From the NCBI RefSeq assembly GCF_013409305.1, contig NZ_JACBZJ010000001.1, positions 2,232,001 through 2,296,000 of the forward strand: DNA of 64,000 nt, written 5' to 3'. Both the position numbers and the translations under genes were made by a program. Below, piece after piece: positions 1 to 7,728 of the stretch (position 1 is its first letter; each line of letters starts with the position of its first letter). This stretch comes from Cellulomonas soli (lineage in GTDB: Bacteria; Actinomycetota; Actinomycetes; Actinomycetales; Cellulomonadaceae). A model generated the notes under the pieces. The model saw only the letters and a program-made list of their open reading frames with translations. It searched no databases and was not told the DNA's origin.

Positions 1-1
1 G

Positions 2-139
2 ACCTCGCTCGGGGTGGTCCTCGCGGTCGAGGTCCTCGTGTTCGGCGGCACGGTCGCGATCATGGCCGCGGCGACCTGGGTCGCGGCCCGGCGGGCCGCG
101 CTGCGGCGGGCTGCGGCGCGGCGGGCTGCCGCCCACTAG
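2..139 (+). CDS. C-terminal end of a membrane protein (partial)
   Basis: Only the last 45 codons are inside the window; the gene begins before base 1. The visible peptide has one hydrophobic stretch (LGVVLAVEVLVFGGTVAIM and following alanines), then an Ala/Arg-rich cytoplasmic-looking tail ending at the TAG at 137-139. This is consistent with the last transmembrane helix of an integral membrane protein. There is too little sequence to assign a family. Its stop codon overlaps the putative -10 element of the next gene. Confidence 0.6.
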   Translation, partial: TSLGVVLAVEVLVFGGTVAIMAAATWVAARRAALRRAAARRAAAH

Positions 140-142
140 GTT
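137..142 (+). promoter_or_regulatory. Leaderless -10 element TAGGTT
   Basis: TAGGTT lies 7 bases before the ATG at 150, the spacing expected if transcription starts at the start codon. No Shine-Dalgarno sequence is visible. This supports ATG 150 over the TTG at 141. Confidence 0.45.
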
Positions 143-149
143 GGGTCGC

Positions 150-1154
150 ATGGCACGCACCGAGGACCCCCGCACCGCACCGTCGATCCGCTGGGGCATC
201 CTCGGCGCCGGCAACATCGCGTCGAGCTTCGCCCAGGCGGTCAACGCGCACACCCGCGCCCAGCTCGTGGCCGTCGGCTCGCGCAACCGCGACCGGTCCG
301 AGCGGTTCGCCACCGCGCACGGCATCCCGACCACCCACATCGGCTACCGCGACCTCGTCGAGGACCCGCACGTCGACGTCGTGTACGTCGCGACGCCGCA
401 CTCCGAGCACCTCGAGCACGCCCTGCTGGCCATCAAGGCGGGCAAGCACGTGCTCGTCGAGAAGGCCTTCACGCGCAACGCCGGCGAGGCCGCGCAGGTG
501 CTCGACGCCGCACGCGAGGCCGGGGTCTTCGCGATGGAGGCGATGTGGACGCGGTTCCTGCCGCACGTCGCCGCGCTGCACCAGGTCATCGACGCCGGCG
601 AGATCGGCGACATCGTCAACATCTCCGCCGACCACGGCCAGTTCTTCCCGTTCAACCCGGCCAGCCGCCTGTACGACCCCGCGCTGGCCGGCGGCGCGCT
701 GCTCGACCTGGGCGTGTACCCGGTGTCGTTCGCGCACGACTTCCTCGGGGTGCCCACGGCCGTGCAGGCCGCCGGTGCGCTGACCGAGACCGGGGTCGAC
801 GGGCAGATCTCCATCGCCCTGAGCTACCCGGGCGGGGCGCAGGCCACGCTGTCGACGACCCTGTGGGCCAAGACGCCGACGACCGCGTCGATCTCGGGCA
901 CCGAGGGGTGGATCGAGGTCGCGGGCAGCTTCTACGGGCCCACCTCCTTCCGGGTGGTGCGTCGTGACGGGCGCACGTGGACGTTCGACCAGCCGGGGGA
1001 GAAGGGTCTGCAGTACGAGGCCGCCGAGGTGGCCCGTCGGGTCGCCGCGGGCGAGCACGAGAGCCCGTTGATGTCCTGGGACGGCACGCTCGAGGTCATG
1101 CGCACGCTCGACGAGATCCGTGCGCAGGCCGGCGTGGTGTACCCGGGGGAGTGA
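150..1154 (+). CDS. Gfo/Idh/MocA family NAD(P)-dependent oxidoreductase
   Basis: Predicted 334-residue soluble oxidoreductase, the usual size for the family. The N-terminal Rossmann fold shows WGILGAGNIASSFAQAV near residues 17-33, the dinucleotide-binding loop. It is followed by DVVYVATPHSEH and GKHVLVEKAF, where the lysine of the EK motif is the family's usual catalytic/NADPH-contacting residue. The C-terminal half (GGALLDLGVYPVSF and following) matches the alpha/beta substrate domain. Family members act on sugars, inositols or trans-dihydrodiols; the substrate cannot be read from sequence. ATG 150 is chosen because a leaderless -10 sits 7 bases upstream. The stop codon overlaps the possible GTG at 1151 of tmk, so the two genes are probably co-transcribed. 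Confidence 0.88.
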   Translation: MARTEDPRTAPSIRWGILGAGNIASSFAQAVNAHTRAQLVAVGSRNRDRSERFATAHGIPTTHIGYRDLVEDPHVDVVYVATPHSEHLEHALLAIKAGKHVLVEKAFTRNAGEAAQVLDAAREAGVFAMEAMWTRFLPHVAALHQVIDAGEIGDIVNISADHGQFFPFNPASRLYDPALAGGALLDLGVYPVSFAHDFLGVPTAVQAAGALTETGVDGQISIALSYPGGAQATLSTTLWAKTPTTASISGTEGWIEVAGSFYGPTSFRVVRRDGRTWTFDQPGEKGLQYEAAEVARRVAAGEHESPLMSWDGTLEVMRTLDEIRAQAGVVYPGE

Positions 1155-1156
1155 GC

Positions 1157-1867
1157 GTGCCGCACCCGCTCCACGCCGGGCCCGGCCTGTTCGTCTCGCT
1201 CGAGGGCGGTGACGGTGCCGGCAAGTCCACCCAGTCGCGCCTGCTCGGCGAGTGGCTGCGGTCCCTCGGTCACGAGGTCGTGCTGACCCGCGAACCCGGC
1301 GGGACGGCGCTCGGTCAGATGCTGCGGGACGCCGTGCTGCACGGGGACCACGTCGACGCGCGCACCGAGGCGCTGCTCTACGCGACCGACCGCGCGCACC
1401 ACGTGGCCTCGCTCGTGCGACCCGCGCTCGAGCGGGGAGCCGTCGTCGTCACCGACCGGTACCTGGACTCCTCCGTCGCCTACCAGGGCACGGGGCGCGA
1501 CCTCGGGGCCGACGAGGTCGAGCAGCTGTCGCTGTGGGCGGTGCGTGGGCTGCTGCCTGCGGTGACCGTGCTGCTGGACCTCGACCCGGTGCTCGGCCGT
1601 GCCCGGCTCACCGGCGACCCCGACCGGCTCGAGCGCGCAGGGGACGAGTTCCACCGGCGGACCCGGGAGGCGTTCCTCGGTCGCGCTGCCGCCGATCCGG
1701 CGCGGTGGCTCGTGCTCGACGCGACGAGGCCGGTCGACGAGCTGGCGGCGGCGATCCGCGAGCGGGTGACGGCTGCGCTCGCGGTCGCGGCGACGCTGCC
1801 GGCGGTAGGTGCGGGCGGCGCGGACGCCGACGGTGGCACGACGGGTCTGCCGGCACCGGTCGCCTGA
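1157..1867 (+). CDS. tmk: Thymidylate kinase (dTMP kinase)
   Basis: Phosphorylates dTMP to dTDP in the cytoplasm. The P-loop GGDGAGKST is at residues 17-25. The DR motif (TDRYLDSSVAYQG), which contacts dTMP, follows, as does a LID-like segment (RLERAGDEFHRRTREAFL). At 236 residues it is slightly longer than typical Tmk because of an Ala/Gly/Asp-rich C-terminal tail. GTG 1157 is preferred because the purine-rich GGGGGAG at 1145-1151 is correctly spaced; GTG 1151, which overlaps the previous stop as GTGA, is the alternative. In actinobacteria tmk usually lies immediately upstream of holB; here a four-gene minus-strand operon separates them. Confidence 0.93.
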   Translation: MPHPLHAGPGLFVSLEGGDGAGKSTQSRLLGEWLRSLGHEVVLTREPGGTALGQMLRDAVLHGDHVDARTEALLYATDRAHHVASLVRPALERGAVVVTDRYLDSSVAYQGTGRDLGADEVEQLSLWAVRGLLPAVTVLLDLDPVLGRARLTGDPDRLERAGDEFHRRTREAFLGRAAADPARWLVLDATRPVDELAAAIRERVTAALAVAATLPAVGAGGADADGGTTGLPAPVA

Positions 1868-1887
1868 CCGGGAGGGGCGGCCCCGTC

Positions 1888-1945
1888 CTGACCCGTCACG
1901 CCCGACACGTCCGGGGGCGACCGCGCCCGGGTGAGGTCGGGTCAG
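1888..1945. terminator. Possible bidirectional terminator between convergent tmk and kinase genes
   Basis: CTGACCCG at 1888-1895 pairs with CGGGTCAG at 1938-1945. An inner GC-rich hairpin (1911-1930, one mismatch) lies between them. It sits between two convergent genes and overlaps the kinase stop codon. There is no clear T-tract. Confidence 0.35.
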
Positions 1946-3177
1946 GGCGCGTCGGGCAGGTGCACCGTGAAGCACGCGCCACCCTCGGGTGCGGCACCGG
2001 CACGGATGTCCCCGCCGAGCCGCTGCACGAGGCCGTGCACGAGCGAGAGCCCGATGCCGACCCCGACGGGTCGGTCGTCGCGGTAGCGCAGCCCCAGGAC
2101 GCCCGGTTCGAACGCCACCGCGTAGTCGGAGCCGGACAGGCCGGGGCCGCCGTCGCGCACCTGGAGCACCGCCCGGGTGCCGTCCGGGTCGCCCGTGCCG
2201 CCCGTGCGCAACGACAGGACGAGCGGGGCGTCGGCGGGGGAGACCCGCACCGCGTTCTCGGCGAGCCCGTCGAGCACCTGGCGCACGCGGGCGCCGTCGG
2301 TGCGCACGACGAGCGGGCCATCGGGCCGCTCGACCAGCAACCGCATCCCGCGCGCGCCCGCACGCTGCCGCCAGACCTGCGCGGCCTCGTCCAGCAGACG
2401 GGTCAGGTCGACGGGGACGACGTCCAGGCGGAAGTCGTCGGCGCCGAGCCGAGCAAGGTCGAGCAGGTCACGGACCAGGTGCTCGAGCCGGGCCGACTCG
2501 GCGAGCACGACGGCACCCGCGTCCCGGGCGTCGTCGCCGGTGACGACACCGTCGGCGATCGACTCGGCGTACCCGCGCACGGCCGTCAGGGGGGTGCGCA
2601 GCTCGTGCGAGACCGACAGCAGGAACCGCCGCTGACGGTCCTCGCTGCGGGCCAGCGCGTCCGCGAGCTCGTTGAGGCTGGTGGCGACGTCGGCGATCTC
2701 GGGGGGACCCTCGACCGGGACGCGCAGGTCGCGGCGACCCGCCCCCATCGCCCGGGCGGCCTCGGCGGTGCGCCGCATCGGGCGGGTGAGCAGGCGAGCC
2801 GTCGCGGCGCCCGCGGCGGTGCCGACGAGGACCCCGACGACCACGGACAGCAGCACGGAGCGGGCGACGCGGACCGCGGGGCGCAGGGTGGCGTCGTCGC
2901 GGGCCGCCCGTAGCTCCTCGCGCAGGGTGCCGCCTGCCGTACCGCCCGTGGTGCCGCCGGCGTCGTCCGTCGTCGCCTCGTCCGTGCCGAGGCTCTCCGT
3001 GGCGGTCGGCTGCTCGGCGCGGTCGACGGCCGCGACGTACCGGCCGACCGCGAGTCCCGACAGGACCGCGGCGACCAGGGCCACCCCGACGCAGGCGAGC
3101 GTGATCCGGGCGGTGAGCGAGAGCCGACCCACGTGCCCGGGCGGGGGAGGTCCGCCGGCCGCCGGCACGGGGTTCAC
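1942..3177 (-). CDS. Two-component sensor histidine kinase
   Basis: 411-residue membrane histidine kinase. Two hydrophobic helices (around residues 19-39 and 90-120) enclose a short, Thr/Gly-rich extracytoplasmic segment, so the external sensor is small. A HAMP-like region follows (TRPMRRTAEAARAMGAG). The dimerisation box has the phospho-acceptor H191 in SVSHELRTPLTAVRGYAESI. The ATPase domain shows NAVRVSP (N box), DGGPGL (G1) and GVGIGLSLVHGLV (G2). The GTG start overlaps the response regulator stop (GTGA at 3174-3177), so the pair is translationally coupled. It is the last gene of the operon that starts at 4637. The signal is unknown; the co-encoded secreted protein and lipoprotein are candidate accessory sensors. 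Confidence 0.92.
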   Translation of the reverse strand: MNPVPAAGGPPPPGHVGRLSLTARITLACVGVALVAAVLSGLAVGRYVAAVDRAEQPTATESLGTDEATTDDAGGTTGGTAGGTLREELRAARDDATLRPAVRVARSVLLSVVVGVLVGTAAGAATARLLTRPMRRTAEAARAMGAGRRDLRVPVEGPPEIADVATSLNELADALARSEDRQRRFLLSVSHELRTPLTAVRGYAESIADGVVTGDDARDAGAVVLAESARLEHLVRDLLDLARLGADDFRLDVVPVDLTRLLDEAAQVWRQRAGARGMRLLVERPDGPLVVRTDGARVRQVLDGLAENAVRVSPADAPLVLSLRTGGTGDPDGTRAVLQVRDGGPGLSGSDYAVAFEPGVLGLRYRDDRPVGVGIGLSLVHGLVQRLGGDIRAGAAPEGGACFTVHLPDAP

Positions 3178-3860
3178 GCGGGCACCTCGTCGGCGGCGTA
3201 GCCGACACCCCGCACCGTGCGGATCGGGCTGGCGGGGCCGAGCTTGGCGCGCAGCTGGGCGACGTGCACGTCGACCGTGCGGGTGCCGGCCTGCGCGGAG
3301 TAGCCCCACACAGCCGACAGCAGCTCCTCGCGCTGCCACACGCGCCCGGGCGCGCCGACCAGGTGGGCGAGCAGGTCGAACTCGGTCGCCGTCAGGTGCA
3401 CCTCGACCCCGGCGGCCAGCACCCGGCGACGCACGACGTCGACCACGACCTCGCCCACCTCGCGGCGGTCCTGCGTGGGCGCGGGCTGAGAGCGGCGCAG
3501 CACCGCCCGGACCCGGGCGACCAGCTCGCGCGGGCTGAACGGCTTGGTCACGTAGTCGTCCGCGCCGAGCTCGAGGCCCAGCACGCGGTCGACCTCGTCG
3601 TCGCGGGCGGTGACGAACAGGATCGGGGTGCGGTCGCCCTCGGCCCGCAGCCGTCGGCACACCTCGATGCCGTCCATGCCGGGCAGGCCGATGTCGAGCA
3701 CGACGGCGACCGGGCGGTGCGTGCGCACGGCCTGCAGGGCGGTGCTGCCGTCGCCGTAGGTCTGCACGCCGAACCCGTCACGGCTCAGGTACATCCGCAC
3801 GAGGTCGGCGACAGCGGGGTCGTCCTCGGCCACGACGACCAGCCCGGCACCTGCGGCCAC
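3174..3860 (-). CDS. OmpR/PhoB-type response regulator
   Basis: 228-residue DNA-binding response regulator. The receiver domain (residues 1-120) has the acidic pocket in VVAEDDPAVADL, the phosphorylation site D56 in VVLDIGLPGMDG, and the Thr/Lys pair in FVTARDDE and YVTKPFSPREL. The C-terminal winged helix (about 135-225) shows LTATEFDLLAHLV and RTVDVHVAQLRAKLG, typical of the OmpR/PhoB class. GTG 3860 is chosen because the receiver domain begins there and only 1 base separates it from the upstream lipoprotein stop. It partners the kinase immediately downstream. Confidence 0.94.
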   Translation of the reverse strand: MAAGAGLVVVAEDDPAVADLVRMYLSRDGFGVQTYGDGSTALQAVRTHRPVAVVLDIGLPGMDGIEVCRRLRAEGDRTPILFVTARDDEVDRVLGLELGADDYVTKPFSPRELVARVRAVLRRSQPAPTQDRREVGEVVVDVVRRRVLAAGVEVHLTATEFDLLAHLVGAPGRVWQREELLSAVWGYSAQAGTRTVDVHVAQLRAKLGPASPIRTVRGVGYAADEVPA

Positions 3861-3861
3861 G

Positions 3862-4185
3862 TCAGCCCTCCTCGTCCTGCGCCATCTCCTGCTCCACCTG
3901 CTCGGCCGCAGCGGTCGCCCCGGCGAGCGCGGCGTCCAGCGCGTCGAGGGCATCTTCGTCGATCGAGGCGCCCGCGGACGGGTCGGCGGCGGGTGAGGTC
4001 GGCGCCGTACCGGCGGCCGCCTCCTGCGCGCTCGCGCCGGACGTGGTGGCCGGCGCGCCCTCGGCCGGGTCCGTCGTCGTGCGGGCGTCCCGCAGGCCGC
4101 AGCCCGTCAGGCCGAGCGCGAGGGCCGTGGTCAGCACGAGCGCCGCGGACCGGCGTGCGCCCGACCGCGTGGACGACGCCGTCAC
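3862..4185 (-). CDS. Small lipoprotein of the two-component operon
   Basis: 107-residue predicted lipoprotein. A basic N-terminus and hydrophobic stretch lead to the lipobox LTGC, followed by a low-complexity Ala/Thr/Ser/Pro linker. The C-terminal segment is acidic and helical (DEDALDALDAALAGATAAAEQVEQEMAQDEEG), probably a short coiled coil. The GTG start overlaps the upstream secreted protein's stop (GTGA at 4182-4185), and the response regulator follows after 1 base. No known family is recognised. Position suggests a surface accessory to the kinase; this is inference. Confidence 0.75.
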   Translation of the reverse strand: MTASSTRSGARRSAALVLTTALALGLTGCGLRDARTTTDPAEGAPATTSGASAQEAAAGTAPTSPAADPSAGASIDEDALDALDAALAGATAAAEQVEQEMAQDEEG

Positions 4186-4637
4186 GAGGCGTCCAGCTGC
4201 GAGCACACCGACGAGTCGAGCTGTCGCAGCCGGTCGGCCGTGGCCTGCAGGTTCGTGACCCGACCGGCGCGCAGCTCGGCACGGTTGTCCATCCGGTTCG
4301 CCACGGCGTCGCGTCCCTGGCCGCGGGCGGTGTCGGCCTGCGCGTGCAGCCAGGCGGTCGAGCCCTTCGTGCTCGCGTCGCCCTGGATGCGGGCGACGAG
4401 GTCGTCGAGCCGCTGCACGGCCTGCGGGACGCGGGTGCACATCTCCTGCACGCGCGCGGTGTCGACGGTGATGGTCGTGGTGTCGCCATCGACCGTCACG
4501 GTCGGGTTCCCGCTCGGCTCGTCCGCGGCGACGCCCGTGCCGGTCGCGGCCCAGGAGGGTGCGGCCAGCGCGGTCAGCAGGACGACGGCGGTCGTGACGG
4601 CGGCTGCCCTGGCAGCGGGCCGGGAGGAGGTGCGCAT
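4182..4637 (-). CDS. Secreted helical protein, first gene of the two-component operon
   Basis: 151-residue exported protein. It has a Sec-type signal peptide (RRs, then a hydrophobic core ending ALAAPSWA-A near residue 27). The mature region is predicted helical, with two cysteines (in EMCTRVPQ and DSSVCSQL) that could form a disulfide. ATG 4637 is supported by the Shine-Dalgarno GAAGGAG 6 bases upstream. It heads a four-gene operon with a lipoprotein, response regulator and kinase, all joined by overlaps or a 1-base gap. No family is recognised. It may act as a periplasmic ligand or modulator of the kinase; this rests on position only. Confidence 0.72.
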   Translation of the reverse strand: MRTSSRPAARAAAVTTAVVLLTALAAPSWAATGTGVAADEPSGNPTVTVDGDTTTITVDTARVQEMCTRVPQAVQRLDDLVARIQGDASTKGSTAWLHAQADTARGQGRDAVANRMDNRAELRAGRVTNLQATADRLRQLDSSVCSQLDAS

Positions 4638-4813
4638 CGTGGGCTCCTTCGTTCGGCCGCCGGGTGCGGCCACGGGAGGAACGGTGCCGGGGCGGTGTGC
4701 GGCAGGCGTCAGGCGAGTGTTCGGGTTCTGCAAAGGTCACGACGGTCGCGCACCCCCGCGGGTGCCCGTCCGCCCACGGCCGGGCCGCGGCGTCCGGTGT
4801 CCCACCGGGCGGC

Positions 4814-4819
4814 TACGGT
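4814..4819 (+). promoter_or_regulatory. Leaderless -10 element TACGGT before the holB leader ORF
   Basis: TACGGT lies 6 bases before GTG 4826, the first codon of a 34-codon ORF that overlaps the holB start. No Shine-Dalgarno is apparent for holB itself. Confidence 0.4.
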
Positions 4820-4825
4820 GTCGTC

Positions 4826-4930
4826 GTGCCCTCCCGTGTCGTCGCTGCCTTCGTTGTCGCCCGTGCGGCCGCGTGCGCTGCCGTCGCGCCGACCGTGCGC
4901 GCGCACGGTGCCCCGGGGGCCGCTCGATGA
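4826..4930 (+). CDS. 34-residue leader ORF coupled to holB
   Basis: A GTG-started ORF begins 6 bases after a TACGGT element and ends in a TGA at 4928-4930 that overlaps the holB ATG as ATGA. The peptide is an Ala/Val/Arg-rich sequence with no family resemblance. Since holB lacks its own ribosome-binding site, reading of this ORF on a leaderless transcript followed by re-initiation would explain holB translation. It could also be chance in GC-rich DNA. Its frame differs from holB, so it is not an N-terminal extension. Confidence 0.4.
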   Translation: MPSRVVAAFVVARAAACAAVAPTVRAHGAPGAAR

Positions 4931-6063
4931 CCGTCTGGGACGAGGTCGTCGGTCAGGAGCCGGCGGTCGCGCTGCTGCGCGGGGCCGTCGAGGACCCCGC
5001 CCGCATGACGCACGCCTGGCTGGTCACCGGACCGCCCGGGTCAGGCCGCTCCAACGCGGCCCGCGCGTTCGCCGCCGCCCTGCAGTGCACGGACCAGGGC
5101 TGCGGGTTCTGCCACGACTGCGTGACCACGCTGGCGGGCACCCACCCGGACGTGACCGTGGTGGCGACCGAGGGCGTCTTCATCCGGGCCGACACCGCCC
5201 GTCCGCTCGTCGAGCTCGCGCAGCGATCCCCGTCGCACGGGCGTGCGCGGGTCATCGTCGTCGAGGACGCCGACCGGCTCAACGAGACCAGCGGGAACGT
5301 GCTGCTGAAGGCCATCGAGGAGCCTGCGCCCCGCACCGTGTGGGTGCTGTGCGCGCCGAGCCCGCAGGACGTGCTGGTCACGCTGCGTTCCCGCAGCCGG
5401 CACGTGTCCCTGCGCGTGCCGCCCGTCGACGCGGTCGCGGCGCTGCTCGTCGCCCGCGACGGCGTCGACCCGGCGACCGCGCACGTGGCCGCGCGCGCCG
5501 CGCAGAGCCATGTCGGCATCGCCCGGCGGCTCGCCCGCGACCCCGAGGCTCGCGCACGGCGGTCGGCCGTCCTGGCCGTCGCCCCGCGGATCCGCGGGGT
5601 GGGTGACGCCGTGCTGGCCGCCGGTGAGCTCGTCGAGACCGCGCAGGCCGAGGCGAAGGCCTCGACCGAGCAGCGCGACGCCGAGGAGAAGGCTGCGCTG
5701 CTGCGCACGATGGGTGCCGAGGGCGCGGCGACCCTGCCTCCTGCGCTGCGCGCCCAGGTGCGTCAGCTCGAGGAGGACCAGAAGCGCCGGGCGACCCGCG
5801 CGCAGCGCGACGTGCTCGACCGGGCCATGGTCGACCTGCTCTCCCTGTACCGGGACGTGCTGGTCGTGCAGCTGGGTGCCGGGGTCGAGCTGGTCAACGT
5901 GGACGAGGACGCGAGCGTGCGTCAGCTCGCGGCGTCGACCACTGCCGAGCAGACCCTGCGGCGCATGGACGCGGTGGGTCAGGCCCGCACCCGGCTCGCC
6001 GGCAACGTCGCGCCGCTGCTCGCCGTCGAGGCGATGGCGATCGCGCTGCGTCCGCAGGGCTGA
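4927..6063 (+). CDS. holB: DNA polymerase III subunit delta'
   Basis: 378-residue clamp-loader subunit. The N-terminus MTVWDEVVGQEPAVALLRGAV is the standard DnaX/HolB opening. The P-loop is degenerate (GPPGSGRSN, residues 35-43, Arg replacing the catalytic Lys), as expected for the non-hydrolysing delta' subunit. Zinc-module cysteines are at 54, 59, 62 and 65. VIVVEDADRLNETSGNVLLKAIEEP is the DExx-like and sensor region. A long charged helical segment near residues 235-300 is usual in actinobacterial HolB. It acts in the replication clamp loader with HolA and DnaX. Its start overlaps a short upstream ORF (ATGA), suggesting coupled translation. tmk, the usual neighbour, is 3 kb upstream. Confidence 0.92.
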   Translation: MTVWDEVVGQEPAVALLRGAVEDPARMTHAWLVTGPPGSGRSNAARAFAAALQCTDQGCGFCHDCVTTLAGTHPDVTVVATEGVFIRADTARPLVELAQRSPSHGRARVIVVEDADRLNETSGNVLLKAIEEPAPRTVWVLCAPSPQDVLVTLRSRSRHVSLRVPPVDAVAALLVARDGVDPATAHVAARAAQSHVGIARRLARDPEARARRSAVLAVAPRIRGVGDAVLAAGELVETAQAEAKASTEQRDAEEKAALLRTMGAEGAATLPPALRAQVRQLEEDQKRRATRAQRDVLDRAMVDLLSLYRDVLVVQLGAGVELVNVDEDASVRQLAASTTAEQTLRRMDAVGQARTRLAGNVAPLLAVEAMAIALRPQG

Positions 6064-6072
6064 CCGCCCCCT

Positions 6073-6078
6073 TAGGGT
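6073..6078 (+). promoter_or_regulatory. Leaderless -10 element TAGGGT
   Basis: TAGGGT is 7 bases before ATG 6086, only 9 bases after the holB stop. This indicates an independent leaderless promoter for the hydrolase gene. Confidence 0.5.
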
Positions 6079-6085
6079 GTGTGCC

Positions 6086-7618
6086 ATGCCTGCTGCGTCC
6101 CGGTCCTTGGTCGTGCGTGTCGGACGGGTGGTCGCGGCCGTCGTCGTCGGCGCCCTCGTGCTGGCCGGCTGCTCGCCCGCCAAGCACCAGGCGGCGGCAC
6201 CGACCGCGCCCGCGACCACGGACGTCCCCGCGGACCTGCAGCGCTTCTACACCCAGGAGCTCGAGTGGGTCGCGTGCGGCGAGCTGCAGTGCGCCACCGC
6301 GATCGCCCCGCTCGACTGGGCCGACCCGACGGGCGACACGATCACGCTCGCGCTCTCGCGGCAGCCCGCGCTCGGCGGCGAGGCCATCGGCTCGCTGCTG
6401 CTGAACCCGGGCGGTCCCGGTGCCTCGGGCATCGACTTCCTCGAGTCGGCCGTCGCGATGGTCAGCGAGTCCGTGCAGCAGCAGTACGACCTGGTGGCGT
6501 TCGACCCGCGTGGCATCGCGGGCTCCACCCCGGTGGCCTGCGTCGACGCACCCGAGCTGGACGCGATCCTCGCGGCGGACCTCGACACGAGCGACGCCGG
6601 CCTGCAGGAGGCCGAGGACCGGTACGGCGCGTTCGGCGCCGCGTGCCTCGAGCGCACCGGGGCGCTGCTGGAGCACGTCGACACGGTCAGCGTCGCGCGC
6701 GACCTCGACATGATGCGCTCCGCCCTCGGCGACTCCGCGCTGACCTACCTCGGCTACTCCTACGGCACCGAGATCGGCGCGACGTACGCGGCGCTGTTCC
6801 CCGAGCAGGTCGGCCGCCTGGTGCTCGACGGCGCCCTCGACCCGACGCTCAGCTCGACCGAGCTGGCCGTGGGTCAGGCCGGTGGGTTCGAGAGCGCGCT
6901 GCGCGCCTACGTCACCGACTGCCAGGCCGGCGCCGACTGCCCGCTGACCGGTGACGTCGAGGACGGGCTCGCGCAGATCCGTGCGCTGCTCGACCGGGCC
7001 GCCGTCAGCCCGCTGCCGACCACGTCCGACCGGGCCCTGACCTCCTCGCTCGCGTTCTACGGCATCGCGCTGCCGCTCTACTCCCAGGACAACTGGCCCT
7101 ACCTGACCCAGGCGCTGACGACCGCGCTGCAGGACGACGACGGCTCGCTCCTGCTCTACCTCGCGGACGTGTACTCCGACCGCGACGTGGACGGCACTTA
7201 CTCCTCGAACTCCTCGGAGGCGTTCTGGGCCGTCGGGTGCGCCGACGAGCGCGCGTCCGCCGACATCGCCGACATGCGGGCGGAGGCCGCGCAGATCGAC
7301 GAGGTCGCCCCGACGGTCGGCTCGTTCTTCGCCTACGGCGGCATCGTGTGCGCCCAGTGGCCCACGCCCGTCTCGGAGCCGCTCGAGTCGTACGCCGCCG
7401 AGGGTGCCGCGCCGATCCTCGTGATCGGCACGACCAACGACCCCGCGACGCCCTACGCGTGGGCGCAGTCGCTGGCCGACACGCTCTCCTCGGGCACGCT
7501 GCTGACGTTCGAGGGCGAGGGGCACACCGCCTACGGCTCGTCGAACGACTGCATCGCGGGTGCGGTCGACACCTACCTGCTCACCGGCGAGGTGCCGGAC
7601 GAGGGCACGCGCTGCTGA
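6086..7618 (+). CDS. Secreted alpha/beta-hydrolase, tripeptidyl aminopeptidase-like lipoprotein
   Basis: 510-residue exported hydrolase of the actinobacterial tripeptidyl-aminopeptidase (S33, SlpD/SlpE-like) type. The signal ends in a lipobox (LVLAGC), so the enzyme is probably anchored to the membrane outer face. LLNPGGPGASGIDF forms the oxyanion region. The nucleophile elbow GYSYGTEIG carries S225. The acid is D452 in GTTNDPATP and the base H480 in EGEGHTAYG. A helical lid lies between. Family members release N-terminal di- or tripeptides from extracellular substrates; the exact specificity is not visible. ATG 6086 is chosen for its leaderless -10 and the signal peptide. Confidence 0.88.
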   Translation: MPAASRSLVVRVGRVVAAVVVGALVLAGCSPAKHQAAAPTAPATTDVPADLQRFYTQELEWVACGELQCATAIAPLDWADPTGDTITLALSRQPALGGEAIGSLLLNPGGPGASGIDFLESAVAMVSESVQQQYDLVAFDPRGIAGSTPVACVDAPELDAILAADLDTSDAGLQEAEDRYGAFGAACLERTGALLEHVDTVSVARDLDMMRSALGDSALTYLGYSYGTEIGATYAALFPEQVGRLVLDGALDPTLSSTELAVGQAGGFESALRAYVTDCQAGADCPLTGDVEDGLAQIRALLDRAAVSPLPTTSDRALTSSLAFYGIALPLYSQDNWPYLTQALTTALQDDDGSLLLYLADVYSDRDVDGTYSSNSSEAFWAVGCADERASADIADMRAEAAQIDEVAPTVGSFFAYGGIVCAQWPTPVSEPLESYAAEGAAPILVIGTTNDPATPYAWAQSLADTLSSGTLLTFEGEGHTAYGSSNDCIAGAVDTYLLTGEVPDEGTRC

Positions 7619-7728
7619 GAGCACCTCAGCCGGTGGCCCGCGTGCCTCAAGCAGGGCTCCGGTCCGGCCGATGACCTCGGGGAGCCGTGGGACCGCGCCT
7701 ACGGCCGGTGCGAGGGGCAGGGGGACGC

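Noticed and set aside
141..149. TTG 141 as start of the oxidoreductase
   Set aside because: A leaderless -10 overlaps this TTG; ATG 150 is at the expected distance.
4638..4813. A 65-88 codon frame between the secreted-protein gene and holB
   Set aside because: No start signal or conserved features; only the 34-codon leader ORF at 4826 has a plausible promoter and overlap.
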